Shown here one piece after another: positions 1-8,687 of a stretch of 48,759 bases of DNA (within the stretch, counting starts at the first letter, position 1; every line of letters starts with the position of its first letter). A model generated the notes under the pieces. That model ran no database searches, was not told the origin of the DNA, and saw nothing but the letters and a program-made list of their open reading frames with translations. Made by a program: the position numbers and the translations under genes. Origin of the DNA: Candidatus Syntrophosphaera sp. (GTDB taxonomy: Bacteria; Cloacimonadota; Cloacimonadia; Cloacimonadales; Cloacimonadaceae); contig JAHYIU010000008.1 in NCBI GenBank assembly GCA_019429425.1, positions 1 through 48,759 on the forward strand, given 5' to 3'.

Positions 1-225
1 AAAGGACATTAGAGAGGCAAAAGCACAAAAATAGACCAAAAAAGGCCTGTCGGGACAGAAAAGCTTATGTGGGATACAGTGAATTCATCTCAACCGAAGC
101 GTGGGTGCATTATTCAACGGTCTTATAAGTATCAGTGGTTGTTCTGATGTCATAGGTATTGCTGTGACCTTCAGGAGTACGCAAGGGTCAAAGACATCAC
201 ACTCGATCAGGCAAAAAAGGCAAGC

Positions 226-714
226 GTGAAGATAAAACATGATCTGAAAAGCCTCTATTTGCGCCAATCCGGCTGGGAAGCGGGACTGGAAATCCTTCCT
301 TATCAAAAGTATATGGTGCTCAAGCGCTTTGTTAACAGCATGACCAAAATTTGGGATGATGAATCACTCAATACCATGAAGAAGTATTCTTCTGAAGTAA
401 GCATGGAAAAACTGCGCAAAGTATTCGAAGGCATAACAGCTGTCGATTATTGGGATCTTGCGTATAAGGGAGGAGATCTCTACTATGTTTATGTTTTCTG
501 TCTTAATCCCTCTGAAGGCCCATTGTTAGCGACTGTTAAGTTTAAGTTCAATACCAAGAATCGCATCGAAGTTGAAGAATGTGGTAAAAATGCTCTTGCC
601 GGAGTTTACAAAAAACCGGAAAACTATCGTCTTCCCCTCGAGAGGGGCAAGCTGATGTATTCTTTCCTGGAGCTGAAGTCGATACTGGAAAAGATGACAG
701 AGTTTAATCAATAA
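226..714 (+). CDS. Hypothetical protein, 162 aa
   Basis: I do not recognise this protein. The chosen GTG start follows an AAGG at a suitable distance. The frame is open upstream as far as a TGA at 145-147 and, beyond that, again back to position 13, so the true start is uncertain or the gene is the intact part of a longer interrupted one. The protein is soluble-looking and rich in Lys, Glu and aromatic residues. It has no signal peptide or membrane segment. The middle (KGGDLYYVYVFCLN) alternates hydrophobic residues like a beta hairpin. Its last 11 bases overlap the end of the convergent gene at 704-1111. Confidence 0.55.
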   Translation: MKIKHDLKSLYLRQSGWEAGLEILPYQKYMVLKRFVNSMTKIWDDESLNTMKKYSSEVSMEKLRKVFEGITAVDYWDLAYKGGDLYYVYVFCLNPSEGPLLATVKFKFNTKNRIEVEECGKNALAGVYKKPENYRLPLERGKLMYSFLELKSILEKMTEFNQ

Positions 715-1111
715 AACGCACGAACACAAAATTGTCGGATGGTCTGAACAACCATGGTTTGAGTTGCTCGATGTCGCTATTTTCTTTTAGCAAGCATAGT
801 ATGCTCTCCTGGGCTATTTCCTCTGACAACGGCAGGTTTCTGCATCGTTTGAATACAGTATTGCGGCAGAAAGTGAATAGCTCTGAAAAGCATGTTTCCA
901 CAGCCCATTCGAACATCGTGGTTTTAGAAGGAGTAGATTCAACTTCTCCAATCGTTAAACAGATTTTCATAAAAGCCTTGTTTACATCTGCGACTACTGA
1001 CTTCTGTGCAAACATGGTTTTTCCTTGCTGCTCTATTTCTGGCAACAGGATATAGATATCGGTTTCCTTAACCGAATCTGCAACAGAACCATGGGTCTTA
1101 TTCGAAGCCAT
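704..1111 (-). CDS. Small protein resembling sigma-70 region 2, no region 4
   Basis: The reading frame encodes 135 aa. Residues from about 75 onward (LFTFCRN, then SEEIAQESILCLLKEN, then LKPWLFRPSDN) follow the pattern of sigma-70 family region 2, where ECF factors usually read AEDLVQExFLxLL and then WLxRIARN. The protein ends directly after this segment, so the DNA-binding region 4 of a working ECF factor is missing. The first 50 or so residues match nothing I recognise. An AAGGA lies upstream of the ATG at a normal distance, so it is probably translated. It may be a truncated sigma gene, an anti-sigma-like decoy, or an unrelated helical protein; similarity is judged by eye only. Confidence 0.45.
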   Translation of the reverse strand: MASNKTHGSVADSVKETDIYILLPEIEQQGKTMFAQKSVVADVNKAFMKICLTIGEVESTPSKTTMFEWAVETCFSELFTFCRNTVFKRCRNLPLSEEIAQESILCLLKENSDIEQLKPWLFRPSDNFVFVRFID

Positions 1112-1791
1112 ACATCCATATTCCTTCTTGATATTTTGTCTGAACTAGGTATTCCATACGTAAAGTCCAGTTTGTCTTCAAGGGTAATTCTGTAAAGCAG
1201 AAAAAATCTGTTAACTCAGCTAAGCCAGGTATCTAGCTTGAAAAAAGAACATTCTACTCTATCACTGTATCAAGATCAAGTATCATTTTGCGTTACTGAA
1301 TCTTCAGAGATAACCAGGTTTTCTGCTGTTAAGACTTGTGAACCCTATTTACGGCCCCAGGTCAGACCGGGAGTTATTTACTGATGCCGGTAAATGCACT
1401 ACTGGCGCAGCGTAAAAAATGAGCTAATAGTTTTCCAAAATTCGATGGTCTGAAAATACCCGTAAATGAGTACAAATTTGCATAAACCCTGATACCGAAA
1501 CGTCCAAAAACGTCCAACGACCACTGTGACACAGTCGAAGCCAGTCATATTTATCTCACAATCCGATAAACAGTTACGACCACTGTGACGGGTGATATCC
1601 ATTTGCAGATTTGGGTGATACTTTATACTTTTTCCAATCGACTGGCAGAAGGGCTTGTCAGTGGGCTTTTCACCTTTGCAGCAAAAGTGTTGGGGACGTT
1701 TTCGCGCCATGAGCGGCGCAGTTGCGCAGAATTTGGTTGACGGAATCAGACCCTGTAAAATCATGTTACTTACTAAAAATATGGTGAGAAG
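1112..1791. other. Intergenic region with small repeats, no gene seen
   Basis: No convincing gene is visible. It holds a 14-nt direct repeat (ACGACCACTGTGAC) at 1517-1530 and 1576-1589. The first copy overlaps a dyad ACTGTG-A-CACAGT at 1523-1535. CGTCCAA also occurs twice at 1501-1517. The right end provides the leader of the EIIA gene, whose ATG at 1792 follows a GGTGAGAAG. Confidence 0.5.
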
Positions 1792-2265
1792 ATGGACAGA
1801 CTTTTTCAACCCGACCTTGTGAAGATCGTCGACGGATTCGAGAATAAGGCAGACTGCCTGAATTATCTGGCCACGATGTTGGCGGAAAGCGGCTGCCTGA
1901 GCTTTCCCGATCGTTTTTTGGCCGCAGTCCGCGGCAGAGAAGACATCATGAGCACCGGTATCGGCAAGGGTGTGGCGATCCCGCACGCCCGCGATCTGAC
2001 CGTGGCTTGTTTGAAGACAGCGGTTTGTCTGATCCGCAGCCCCCTGGAGTTCGACAGCGTGGACGGCCTGCCCGTGCAACTGGTGTTCATGATCGCCGTT
2101 CCCCAAAGCTCCAACAAAGAATACATGCGGATTTTGCGCTCGCTCTCGGAATACCTGCGCCAGGATGAGAACCGCGACAAACTGATCAACGCAGGCGATG
2201 AAACGGAATTGTACAATGAAGTCATTGAAATCCAAGATATCATTACTGACAGCCTTAGCTCTTAG
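1792..2265 (+). CDS. ptsN: PTS EIIA (nitrogen/fructose type) domain protein
   Basis: A single-domain cytoplasmic EIIA of the PTS_EIIA_2 family (157 aa, usual size about 150). The hallmark TGIGKGVAIPHAR is present; His65 in it is the residue that is phosphorylated in this family. In bacteria PtsN-type proteins relay phosphate from PEP through EI(Ntr) and NPr, and usually regulate rather than transport. No permease (EIIB/EIIC) gene lies beside it, which favours a regulatory role. It is the first gene of the housekeeping run, and its 3' end overlaps the start of the next gene by about 50 bases in another frame, so the two are probably co-transcribed. The symbol follows family type; the exact subfamily is not proven. 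Confidence 0.85.
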   Translation: MDRLFQPDLVKIVDGFENKADCLNYLATMLAESGCLSFPDRFLAAVRGREDIMSTGIGKGVAIPHARDLTVACLKTAVCLIRSPLEFDSVDGLPVQLVFMIAVPQSSNKEYMRILRSLSEYLRQDENRDKLINAGDETELYNEVIEIQDIITDSLSS

Positions 2266-3178
2266 CGCTGTCCTAACTCCGGCCTGGGCAGTGAACGACA
2301 ATGCCGGCACGACCGGATTCGCCGCCCTGAAAACTGTCCACTCCGCCCGCGCCATCGCCATGGGTCAATCTTTGGCCGGGGAAGCCAGAAATCCCGATGG
2401 GATCCACTTCAATCCGGCCGCCATCCTCGGCATCCAGAACAAAGAGGTTGGCAGCACCTACACCAATTCATTCCTGGACACCCAGGGCGGCCAATTGCAG
2501 TTGCTTTATCCCAAACACAAATTCACGGCCTGGGGTTTCGCGCTCAAATATTTGGACATGGGAAGTTTTGACCGCACCGAGATCGACCAAAACGGCGATC
2601 TGATCGACATGGAAGAGACCTTTGGGGCCTTCAACCTGATCGCCAGCGCGTCTTTGGCCAAATATATCTCCGACGCGCTCGACGCGGGCGGGACCTTGAA
2701 AGTGGTCTATGACCAGATCGACGACAGCTCCGCCATCGCAGCGCTGATCGACCTGGGCATCATCCACCATCCAGACAATGAAAAAGTGAAGGTGGGCGTC
2801 AGCTTGAGAAACCTGGGCGCGCAATTGACCTATTATTCCGATGGCAAATACAAGGAAAAACTTCCCTTCACCATAGCTGCCGGATTAAGCTATCAATTCA
2901 ATCCCAAGCTCTTCTCCAGCTTGGAGATAGGCAAGGCCGACGGCGAGGACATCGTCGCCAAGGCGGGCATTGAATACGCGATCCATCCCTCTCTGGACCT
3001 GCGTGGCGGGTTCCGCTCCAACGCGGGCGACGGTTACAACGGCGGAAGCCTGGCCTTCCTTTCCGGATTTTCCCTGGGGGCCGGATGGAAATGGCGCAAC
3101 TATCGCGTTGACTATGGATTGTCCTCATACGGGGATCTGGGCCTGGTCAATCAGCTCAGCCTCAGCCTCGAGTTTTGA
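2216..3178 (+). CDS. PorV/UPF0164-type outer-membrane barrel protein
   Basis: A 320-residue exported protein. The ATG at 2216 is preferred over 2198 because it gives a clean signal peptide (MKSLKSK, then a hydrophobic stretch ending PAWA). The mature start (GFAALKTVHSARAIAMGQSLAG) and the motif FNPAAI match the PorV/PorQ/UPF0164 pattern, in which a Gly/Ala-rich start precedes an NPA turn. The rest alternates hydrophobic residues like transmembrane beta strands and ends in Phe (LSLSLEF), as outer-membrane barrels do. Known PorV proteins are carriers for T9SS cargo in Bacteroidota. Here it sits among cytosolic genes, so its partner is not evident. It overlaps the 3' end of the EIIA gene. Confidence 0.7.
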   Translation: MKSLKSKISLLTALALSAVLTPAWAVNDNAGTTGFAALKTVHSARAIAMGQSLAGEARNPDGIHFNPAAILGIQNKEVGSTYTNSFLDTQGGQLQLLYPKHKFTAWGFALKYLDMGSFDRTEIDQNGDLIDMEETFGAFNLIASASLAKYISDALDAGGTLKVVYDQIDDSSAIAALIDLGIIHHPDNEKVKVGVSLRNLGAQLTYYSDGKYKEKLPFTIAAGLSYQFNPKLFSSLEIGKADGEDIVAKAGIEYAIHPSLDLRGGFRSNAGDGYNGGSLAFLSGFSLGAGWKWRNYRVDYGLSSYGDLGLVNQLSLSLEF

Positions 3179-3212
3179 CGATCCCAAAGAAAGTTGACAT
3201 GGTTTAGCTGAG

Positions 3213-5312
3213 ATGCGTGACTTTCTGCTGGAGATCGGGGTTGAGGAGATGCCGGCCACCCATTTGGGGCCGGCAATGGACTTCATCCGCGATTCCTTTG
3301 CCAAGCTGATGCAGATTTCGGCTCTGGAATGTGCCTCGTCTCAGGCCAGTTCAACTCCCCGCCGTTTGTTCCTGCTGGCCCGGTCGGTCCAGGAAAAACA
3401 GGCTGACATCCAGGTCTCGAAGACAGGACCCGCCAAAAGGATCGCCTATGATGAGGCGGGTAACCTGCTGCCGGCGGCTTTGGGTTTTTTGAAGAAAAAT
3501 TCTGCCAAACCGGAGGACCTCTACATCCAAAGCAGCGAAAAAGGCGAATTCATCGCCCTGAGCTATGTCCAGCCCGGCAGGGAAAGCGCGGAGATCCTCA
3601 AAGAATGGATCGGGGAATTGATCCCCCGCATCCCATTTCCCAAAACCATGGTCTGGAACGATCCCCGCCTGGCTTTTTCACGCCCCCTGCGCTGGCTGTG
3701 CGCGCTTTGGGGAGAGCAGGTCATACCGGTTCGGATTGCTGGCATGGACAGCGGTAATTTTACTTTCGGAAACCGGTACAAGGGGCTGGGGAAAAAACTG
3801 GCGATACCCTCCCCAGGATCTTATCTTGCCATCTTGAAAGAAAACGCCGTTCTGGCAGACCGCACGGATCGCCACGCAGTTCTGACCGGCGAACTCGACA
3901 ATCTTTTGCGGGGAACGGATCTCAGGGTCGTCCCCGATGCGAGGCTGGCCGATACAGTCACAGACCTGGTGGAATATCCTTCCGCCGTTCTGGCAGAATT
4001 TGACCCGGAGTTTCTCAAGCTGCCGGAAAAGATCATTACCTCCACCATCAGCCAGAACCAGAAATACTTTGCGGTGCAAACGCCGGAAGGCAGTCTGAGC
4101 AACAAATTTGTCTTTGTCTCCAATGGCAACCGTGAGCATGCCGCGCTGATCCGCAAAGGCAACGAAAAAGTGGTCGCCGCCAGGCTGGCAGACGCTCTGT
4201 GGTATTACCAGGAAGACACGGGCCGGCCCCTTGAGAGCTATCTGCCCCGCTTGAGTGAGGTTGTGTTTCAATCCAAGCTTGGCACCATGGCCGATAAAAG
4301 CGCCCGGATCGGCAAGATCGCCGGATTCCTCTGCCAGGAATTGAATCTGGGCACCGAGGCAACACAACTTGCCCTGCGTACGGCTCTTCTCTGTAAAGCG
4401 GACCTCGTCACCACAATGCTGGGGGAAAAGGAATTCACCAAACTCCAGGGCTACATCGGCAAACAATATGCCCTGGCCAGCGGCGAGCCGGAAGAAGTGG
4501 CCGAAGGCATATACGAACATTACCTGCCCCGCGGGACAAATGACGGATTGCCCCAAACCCTTGCCGGAGCGATCGTTGCGCTGGCAGACAAGCTGGATAG
4601 CGTCTGCGGCATCGTCGGGATCGGGCTGCTGCCCACTGGTTCCACCGACCCCTTTGCCTTGCGCCGGGCCGCCAACGGAGTGGTGCAGATCATCGTGGAT
4701 CGTGGTTGGGGCTTGGATTTTTCGGCGCTGTTGCGCCACGCGCTGACCCTGGTCAAAGCCCAAACTCCTCTTTTTCCCAGCGCTGAAACGGATGTTCAAA
4801 ACTTCTTCCGCCAGCGTGTGGAATGGCTGCTCAAACAGCTGCAGATCGATTACGACGTGATCGACAGCGTCATGCACCTTTCGCTGGGCGATCTGCCCGA
4901 TCTCAGACACCGCGCCCTTGCCCTGCAGGATTACAGGACCAGAGAGGATTTCCAACGCCTGGTAATTGGATTCAAGCGAGTCAGCAACATCATTGGCGGA
5001 GTGGAGAGTTTCGCCCCGATCTCATTGGCAAAGCTGGAGATCAGGGAAGAGCGGGAACTGCATGACTCCCTGCTCAAGCTGCAACAGTCGATCGGGCAGA
5101 GTCTGGAAACCTCGGATTACAGTGCCGCGATCGATCTATTGGTCGGTTTCGGCAAACATATCGATCGTTTCTTCGACGCGGTGCTGGTCAATTGTGAGGA
5201 TCCCGGCCTGCGCGACAACCGCTACGCCTTATTGAACCTGATCAAGACAGAATTTCTGCGGGTGGCCGACATCTCCCGCATAGTTTTGGAAAATGAAACG
5301 TCTGGAGAATAA
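3213..5312 (+). CDS. glyS: Glycyl-tRNA synthetase beta subunit
   Basis: Beta chain of the alpha2-beta2 glycyl-tRNA synthetase, which charges tRNA-Gly in the cytoplasm. The protein is 699 aa, normal for the family. It opens with LLEIGVEEMPA, the usual GlyS start, and carries HYLPRGTNDGLP at about residue 435, followed by the conserved LADKLDSVCGIVGIGLLPTG and DPFALRRAANG. The C-terminal 110 residues look like the DALR anticodon-binding domain. The alpha subunit gene (glyQ) is not in this window, so it must be encoded elsewhere. No strong ribosome site precedes the ATG; translation may depend on the gene before it. The stop codon is one base before the next start. Confidence 0.95.
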   Translation: MRDFLLEIGVEEMPATHLGPAMDFIRDSFAKLMQISALECASSQASSTPRRLFLLARSVQEKQADIQVSKTGPAKRIAYDEAGNLLPAALGFLKKNSAKPEDLYIQSSEKGEFIALSYVQPGRESAEILKEWIGELIPRIPFPKTMVWNDPRLAFSRPLRWLCALWGEQVIPVRIAGMDSGNFTFGNRYKGLGKKLAIPSPGSYLAILKENAVLADRTDRHAVLTGELDNLLRGTDLRVVPDARLADTVTDLVEYPSAVLAEFDPEFLKLPEKIITSTISQNQKYFAVQTPEGSLSNKFVFVSNGNREHAALIRKGNEKVVAARLADALWYYQEDTGRPLESYLPRLSEVVFQSKLGTMADKSARIGKIAGFLCQELNLGTEATQLALRTALLCKADLVTTMLGEKEFTKLQGYIGKQYALASGEPEEVAEGIYEHYLPRGTNDGLPQTLAGAIVALADKLDSVCGIVGIGLLPTGSTDPFALRRAANGVVQIIVDRGWGLDFSALLRHALTLVKAQTPLFPSAETDVQNFFRQRVEWLLKQLQIDYDVIDSVMHLSLGDLPDLRHRALALQDYRTREDFQRLVIGFKRVSNIIGGVESFAPISLAKLEIREERELHDSLLKLQQSIGQSLETSDYSAAIDLLVGFGKHIDRFFDAVLVNCEDPGLRDNRYALLNLIKTEFLRVADISRIVLENETSGE

Positions 5313-5313
5313 A

Positions 5314-6306
5314 ATGGACATCATTCAAGAGTTAAAAAACAAGGTCAGACACAAGGGCGGGCGCATCGTCCTCCCTGAAAGCCTGGATGCAAGAACGTTG
5401 CAGGCCGCTGAAATCGTCCTCTCAGAAAACCTGGCAGAGGTTGCCCTGGTCGGCAAACCGGACCTGATCCTGGCCAAAGCGCGCAGCCTTCGCCTGGATC
5501 TAAGCCGCGCCACGATCTATGATCCGGATAATTATCCTGACATCGGCAAATTCGCGGATTTCTATTATGAAAAGCGTAAAGATAAGGGTGTAAGCCGCGA
5601 AGAGGCAGAAAAAACTGTACGCGATGAGATCTGTTTCGGCTCGCTGCTGGTCAAATTCGGCATTGTGGATGGCATGGTCGCCGGAGCTGTGAACACCACC
5701 GCGGATGTCTTGCGGGCCGCGCTGCAGATCGTGGGCGTTCTTCCCGGCCTGAAAACCGTTTCCAGCTGCTTCATCATGCTGGTGCTGGATTTCCTGAACG
5801 AGGACCGGGTGTACTTTTTTGCCGATTGCGCCGTGGTGCCAAATCCGGACGCGGAACAACTGGCCGACATCGCGATCAGCACTGCCGCCACTCGCAGGGC
5901 CCTGATAGGCGACGAGCCCAAGGTTGCCTTGCTGTCTTTTTCAACCATGGGCAGCGGGCAGCACGAGATGGTGGAAAAGGTTCAGCGCGCCAAGGAAATC
6001 CTCACCGCACGCGGTGTGGATTTTGATTTTGACGGGGAATTGCAGCTCGACGCGGCCATCGTGCCCCATATCGCCAAAATGAAAGCCCCCCAAAGCAAGG
6101 TCGCGGGGTATGCCAACACGCTCATTTTCCCTGACCTCCAATCCGGAAACATAGGCTACAAGCTGGTTCAGCGCCTCGCCAAGGCGGATGCCATCGGTCC
6201 GATCATCCAGGGCTTGGCGGCTCCCGTCTGCGACCTTTCGCGCGGCAGTTCCAGGGACGACATTGTCCACACCTGCGTCCTGGTTCTGCTCATGGCTAAC
6301 AAATAG
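5314..6306 (+). CDS. pta: Phosphate acetyltransferase (PTA/PTB family)
   Basis: Cytoplasmic enzyme of 330 aa that interconverts acetyl-CoA plus phosphate and acetyl phosphate plus CoA, for acetate formation or assimilation. The start at 5314 (MDIIQELKNKV) has a GGAG seven bases upstream and sits one base after glyS. Family hallmarks are GRIVLPES near the N-terminus, SCFIML around residue 150, FDGELQLDAAIVP, FPDLQSGNIGYK and GPIIQGLAAPVCDLSRG near the C-terminus. It is the short form without the regulatory N-terminal domain. No acetate kinase gene follows. A phosphobutyryl or phosphopropionyl substrate cannot be excluded from sequence, but the C-terminal block favours Pta proper. Confidence 0.88.
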   Translation: MDIIQELKNKVRHKGGRIVLPESLDARTLQAAEIVLSENLAEVALVGKPDLILAKARSLRLDLSRATIYDPDNYPDIGKFADFYYEKRKDKGVSREEAEKTVRDEICFGSLLVKFGIVDGMVAGAVNTTADVLRAALQIVGVLPGLKTVSSCFIMLVLDFLNEDRVYFFADCAVVPNPDAEQLADIAISTAATRRALIGDEPKVALLSFSTMGSGQHEMVEKVQRAKEILTARGVDFDFDGELQLDAAIVPHIAKMKAPQSKVAGYANTLIFPDLQSGNIGYKLVQRLAKADAIGPIIQGLAAPVCDLSRGSSRDDIVHTCVLVLLMANK

Positions 6307-6316
6307 AGAGGCAGGC

Positions 6317-7519
6317 ATGGCAATCAAAATATCCAATCGGGTGAAACTGGTCAAACCTTCTCCCACCCTCACCCTTTCGGCCAAAGCCAAGGAAATGAAG
6401 GCCGCCGGGATCGATGTGGTCAATTTCGGGGTCGGAGAGCCCGATTTCAACACTCCGGATTATATCAAAGCCTCCGCGCACGCCGCCATCGACGCCAATT
6501 TCACCCGCTATACGGCCAACGCGGGGATCATTGAACTGCGCCAGGCCATTTGCGCCAAGCTGCTGCGTGACAATGGATTGACCTACGAACCCAAACAGAT
6601 ATTGGTCTCCCCCGGGGCCAAGGCTTCCATCCTCAACATCCTGATCGCGGTCTGTGACACGCAGGACCAGGTGCTCATGCCCTCTCCCTATTGGGTCAGC
6701 TACCCCTATCAGGCGATGCTGGCCAACGCGGAACCGGTCTGCATCCCCACTCAGGAAGCTGACAACTACAAGATCACCGCGGCTTCATTGAAGGAGGCCA
6801 TCGCGGCCAATCCCTGCGCCAAAGCGCTGCTGCTCAACAGTCCCAACAACCCCACCGGAGCGGTCTACAGCCGTGCCGAACTGGAAGCCATTGCCGGGAT
6901 CTGCCTGGAGCACAACATCCTGGTGATCTCAGACGAGATCTATGAGCGGCTCGTCTATGACGGCGTCAAGCATGTTTCGATAGCCTCGCTGAGCCCGGAG
7001 ATGAAAGAACACACGGTGGTGATCAACGGAGTTTCCAAAGCCTATGCCATGACGGGATGGCGCCTGGGCTACGCAGCCGGGCCCGCCCACATCATCGCGG
7101 CTGCCGGCAGGGTGCAGGAACACGCGACCTCCTGTGTGAATTCCATCACCCAGAAAGCCTGCGTGGCCGCCCTGAACGAAGAAGACGACTCGATCGAGAA
7201 GATGCGGAGGGAATTTGAGGCCCGGCGCGACTATCTCTATTCTGAGCTGAGCAAACTGCCGCATGTCACCTGTTTCAAGCCCCAGGGCGCTTTCTACATC
7301 ATGCCGAACATAGGCTGGTATCTGAAAAACAACAACCAGGGCATCACGGATTCGGACAAATTCTGCGAGGTCCTGCTGGAAAAACACCATGTGGCTTTGG
7401 TTTCCGGCGGTTCCTTCGGGATCGGCGACAATGTCCGTTTTTCCTATGCCAACTCCATGGAAAACCTGCAAAAAGGCGTCGCCCGGTTTGCGGCTTTCCT
7501 GAAAGAACTCACACCCTGA
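6317..7519 (+). CDS. Class I PLP aminotransferase, aspartate type
   Basis: A 400-residue fold-type I aminotransferase of the Ib (AspC/AatA-like) group. Likely reaction: L-aspartate plus 2-oxoglutarate to oxaloacetate plus glutamate, though other amino acids are possible. The Schiff-base lysine is Lys241 in GVSKAYAMTGWRLGYAAGP. NSPNNPTG (residues about 174-181) and SDEIYERLVY supply the usual Asn, Asp and Tyr that bind the cofactor. The N-terminal GVGEPDFNTP is typical for this branch. An in-frame extension upstream exists but would overlap pta deeply and lacks family similarity; the start at 6317 gives the expected MAIKISNRV opening. Confidence 0.88.
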   Translation: MAIKISNRVKLVKPSPTLTLSAKAKEMKAAGIDVVNFGVGEPDFNTPDYIKASAHAAIDANFTRYTANAGIIELRQAICAKLLRDNGLTYEPKQILVSPGAKASILNILIAVCDTQDQVLMPSPYWVSYPYQAMLANAEPVCIPTQEADNYKITAASLKEAIAANPCAKALLLNSPNNPTGAVYSRAELEAIAGICLEHNILVISDEIYERLVYDGVKHVSIASLSPEMKEHTVVINGVSKAYAMTGWRLGYAAGPAHIIAAAGRVQEHATSCVNSITQKACVAALNEEDDSIEKMRREFEARRDYLYSELSKLPHVTCFKPQGAFYIMPNIGWYLKNNNQGITDSDKFCEVLLEKHHVALVSGGSFGIGDNVRFSYANSMENLQKGVARFAAFLKELTP

Positions 7520-7532
7520 AGAGGAAATCCCC

Positions 7533-7778
7533 ATGACAGAGATCCAGGATAAATACCGCGAACGCTGGCAGGACCGGCGAAAGAAGTCCTATAACTGGAA
7601 AAAGCTGCTCATCATGATCCTGATCCTGGTGGCGCTGATCATCCTGATCAACCAACTGAATAGGATCGGCACAATGCAGGCCGCGCCAGACGCCGAGTAT
7701 ATTGAGCCGGAAAACGCGGAGCAGCCCTCCGGCGAAATGGAGATCTATGAAACCCCTGCTGAAGGCGACACACGATGA
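7533..7778 (+). CDS. Small single-pass membrane protein, 81 aa
   Basis: A short protein with a basic N-terminus (KYRERWQDRRKK), one hydrophobic helix at about residues 24-41 (LLIMILILVALIILINQL), and an acidic C-terminal tail. The positive-inside rule places the N-terminus in the cytoplasm and the Glu/Pro-rich tail in the periplasm. It has a good ribosome site (GAGGAAAT before the ATG) and its stop overlaps the next gene's start as ATGA, so it is a genuine operon member. I do not recognise the family. Confidence 0.7.
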   Translation: MTEIQDKYRERWQDRRKKSYNWKKLLIMILILVALIILINQLNRIGTMQAAPDAEYIEPENAEQPSGEMEIYETPAEGDTR

Positions 7779-8665
7779 GCCTGGTGATCGTCGGCTCGGT
7801 CGCCCTGGATACGATCGAAACCCCGCAGGGTAAAGTCGAGGACGCGCTTGGCGGTTCCGCGGTTTACGCCTCCCTGGCCGCCTCCTATTTTGGCCCGACC
7901 CAGATCGTGGGCGTGATCGGCGAGGATTATCCCGCCAGCGGCATCGAACTCCTCAAAGCCCACAACGTGAACCTCGACGGGCTGGAAACCAAGCCCGGCC
8001 AAACCTTCCGCTGGAGTGGCAAGTATCAGAATTGGAACCAGGCGGACACCCTGAGCACGGAACTGAACGTTTTCGCGGATTTTTCCCCGCAACTTCCCGA
8101 TTCCTGCAAATGTTGCCGCAGCCTGCTTTTGGCGAATATCCACCCCCTCCTCCAAATGCAGGTGTTGGATCAGATCGAAAGCTACCAATGGGTCGCCTGC
8201 GACACTATGAACTACTGGATCACCCGCTGCCCCGAACTCCTGGCCAAGGTCATCGCCAGGGTGGACATCCTCTTCATCAATGAGGAAGAGATCCGCCAGT
8301 ACACCGGCCTGGAGAACATTTTCACCGCGGCCAAAAAACTGCTCGCCCAAGACCTGAAAGCGGTGGTGATCAAACGCGGCGAGTATGGCAGCGTCACGGT
8401 TTTGCCCGATGACCTGTTTTTCGCGCCAGCCTACCCCGTCGAACAGGTGCAGGATCCCACCGGAGCGGGAGATTGCTTCGCCGGCGCTTTCATGAGCTAT
8501 CTCGCCACTCAGCAAGAGCTTGGCAAAAACACGATCCGCAACGCAGTCCGCTTCGGGACCGTGCTTGCGGCGCTGAATGTAGCTGCTTTCAGCGTTGAGG
8601 GGATCATCAACCTGGATCTATCCACCCTGCAGAAAAAGGTCCACCAGCTCAGAAACTGGGCTTGA
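7775..8665 (+). CDS. PfkB-family carbohydrate kinase
   Basis: A 296-residue ribokinase-like (PfkB) kinase. The N-terminal IVGSVALDTIETP and GGSAVYASLAASYFG match the first PfkB signature, and DPTGAGDCFAGAF near residue 230 is the second, containing the catalytic Asp of the GAGD loop. KRGEYGS precedes it as usual. The substrate is unknown: the spread of the family covers sugars, nucleosides and sugar phosphates. The start overlaps the stop of the small membrane-protein gene (ATGA), showing translational coupling. Being next to purM hints at a nucleoside or ribose substrate, but this is only inference from neighbourhood. Confidence 0.85.
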   Translation: MSLVIVGSVALDTIETPQGKVEDALGGSAVYASLAASYFGPTQIVGVIGEDYPASGIELLKAHNVNLDGLETKPGQTFRWSGKYQNWNQADTLSTELNVFADFSPQLPDSCKCCRSLLLANIHPLLQMQVLDQIESYQWVACDTMNYWITRCPELLAKVIARVDILFINEEEIRQYTGLENIFTAAKKLLAQDLKAVVIKRGEYGSVTVLPDDLFFAPAYPVEQVQDPTGAGDCFAGAFMSYLATQQELGKNTIRNAVRFGTVLAALNVAAFSVEGIINLDLSTLQKKVHQLRNWA

Positions 8666-8687
8666 GTACGAAAAGAGAACTAAAAGC

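Noticed and set aside
145-147. TGA as a selenocysteine codon
   Set aside because: The nearby Cys residues are suggestive, but I see no SECIS-like hairpin after it and no known selenoprotein family.
3194-3199. TTGACA before glyS as an internal promoter
   Set aside because: No -10 element fits before the start codon at 3213; it would lie too close to the gene.
3678-4955. Long minus-strand open frame opposite glyS
   Set aside because: Antisense shadow of a strong gene; its protein has no domain, and the sense strand is certain.
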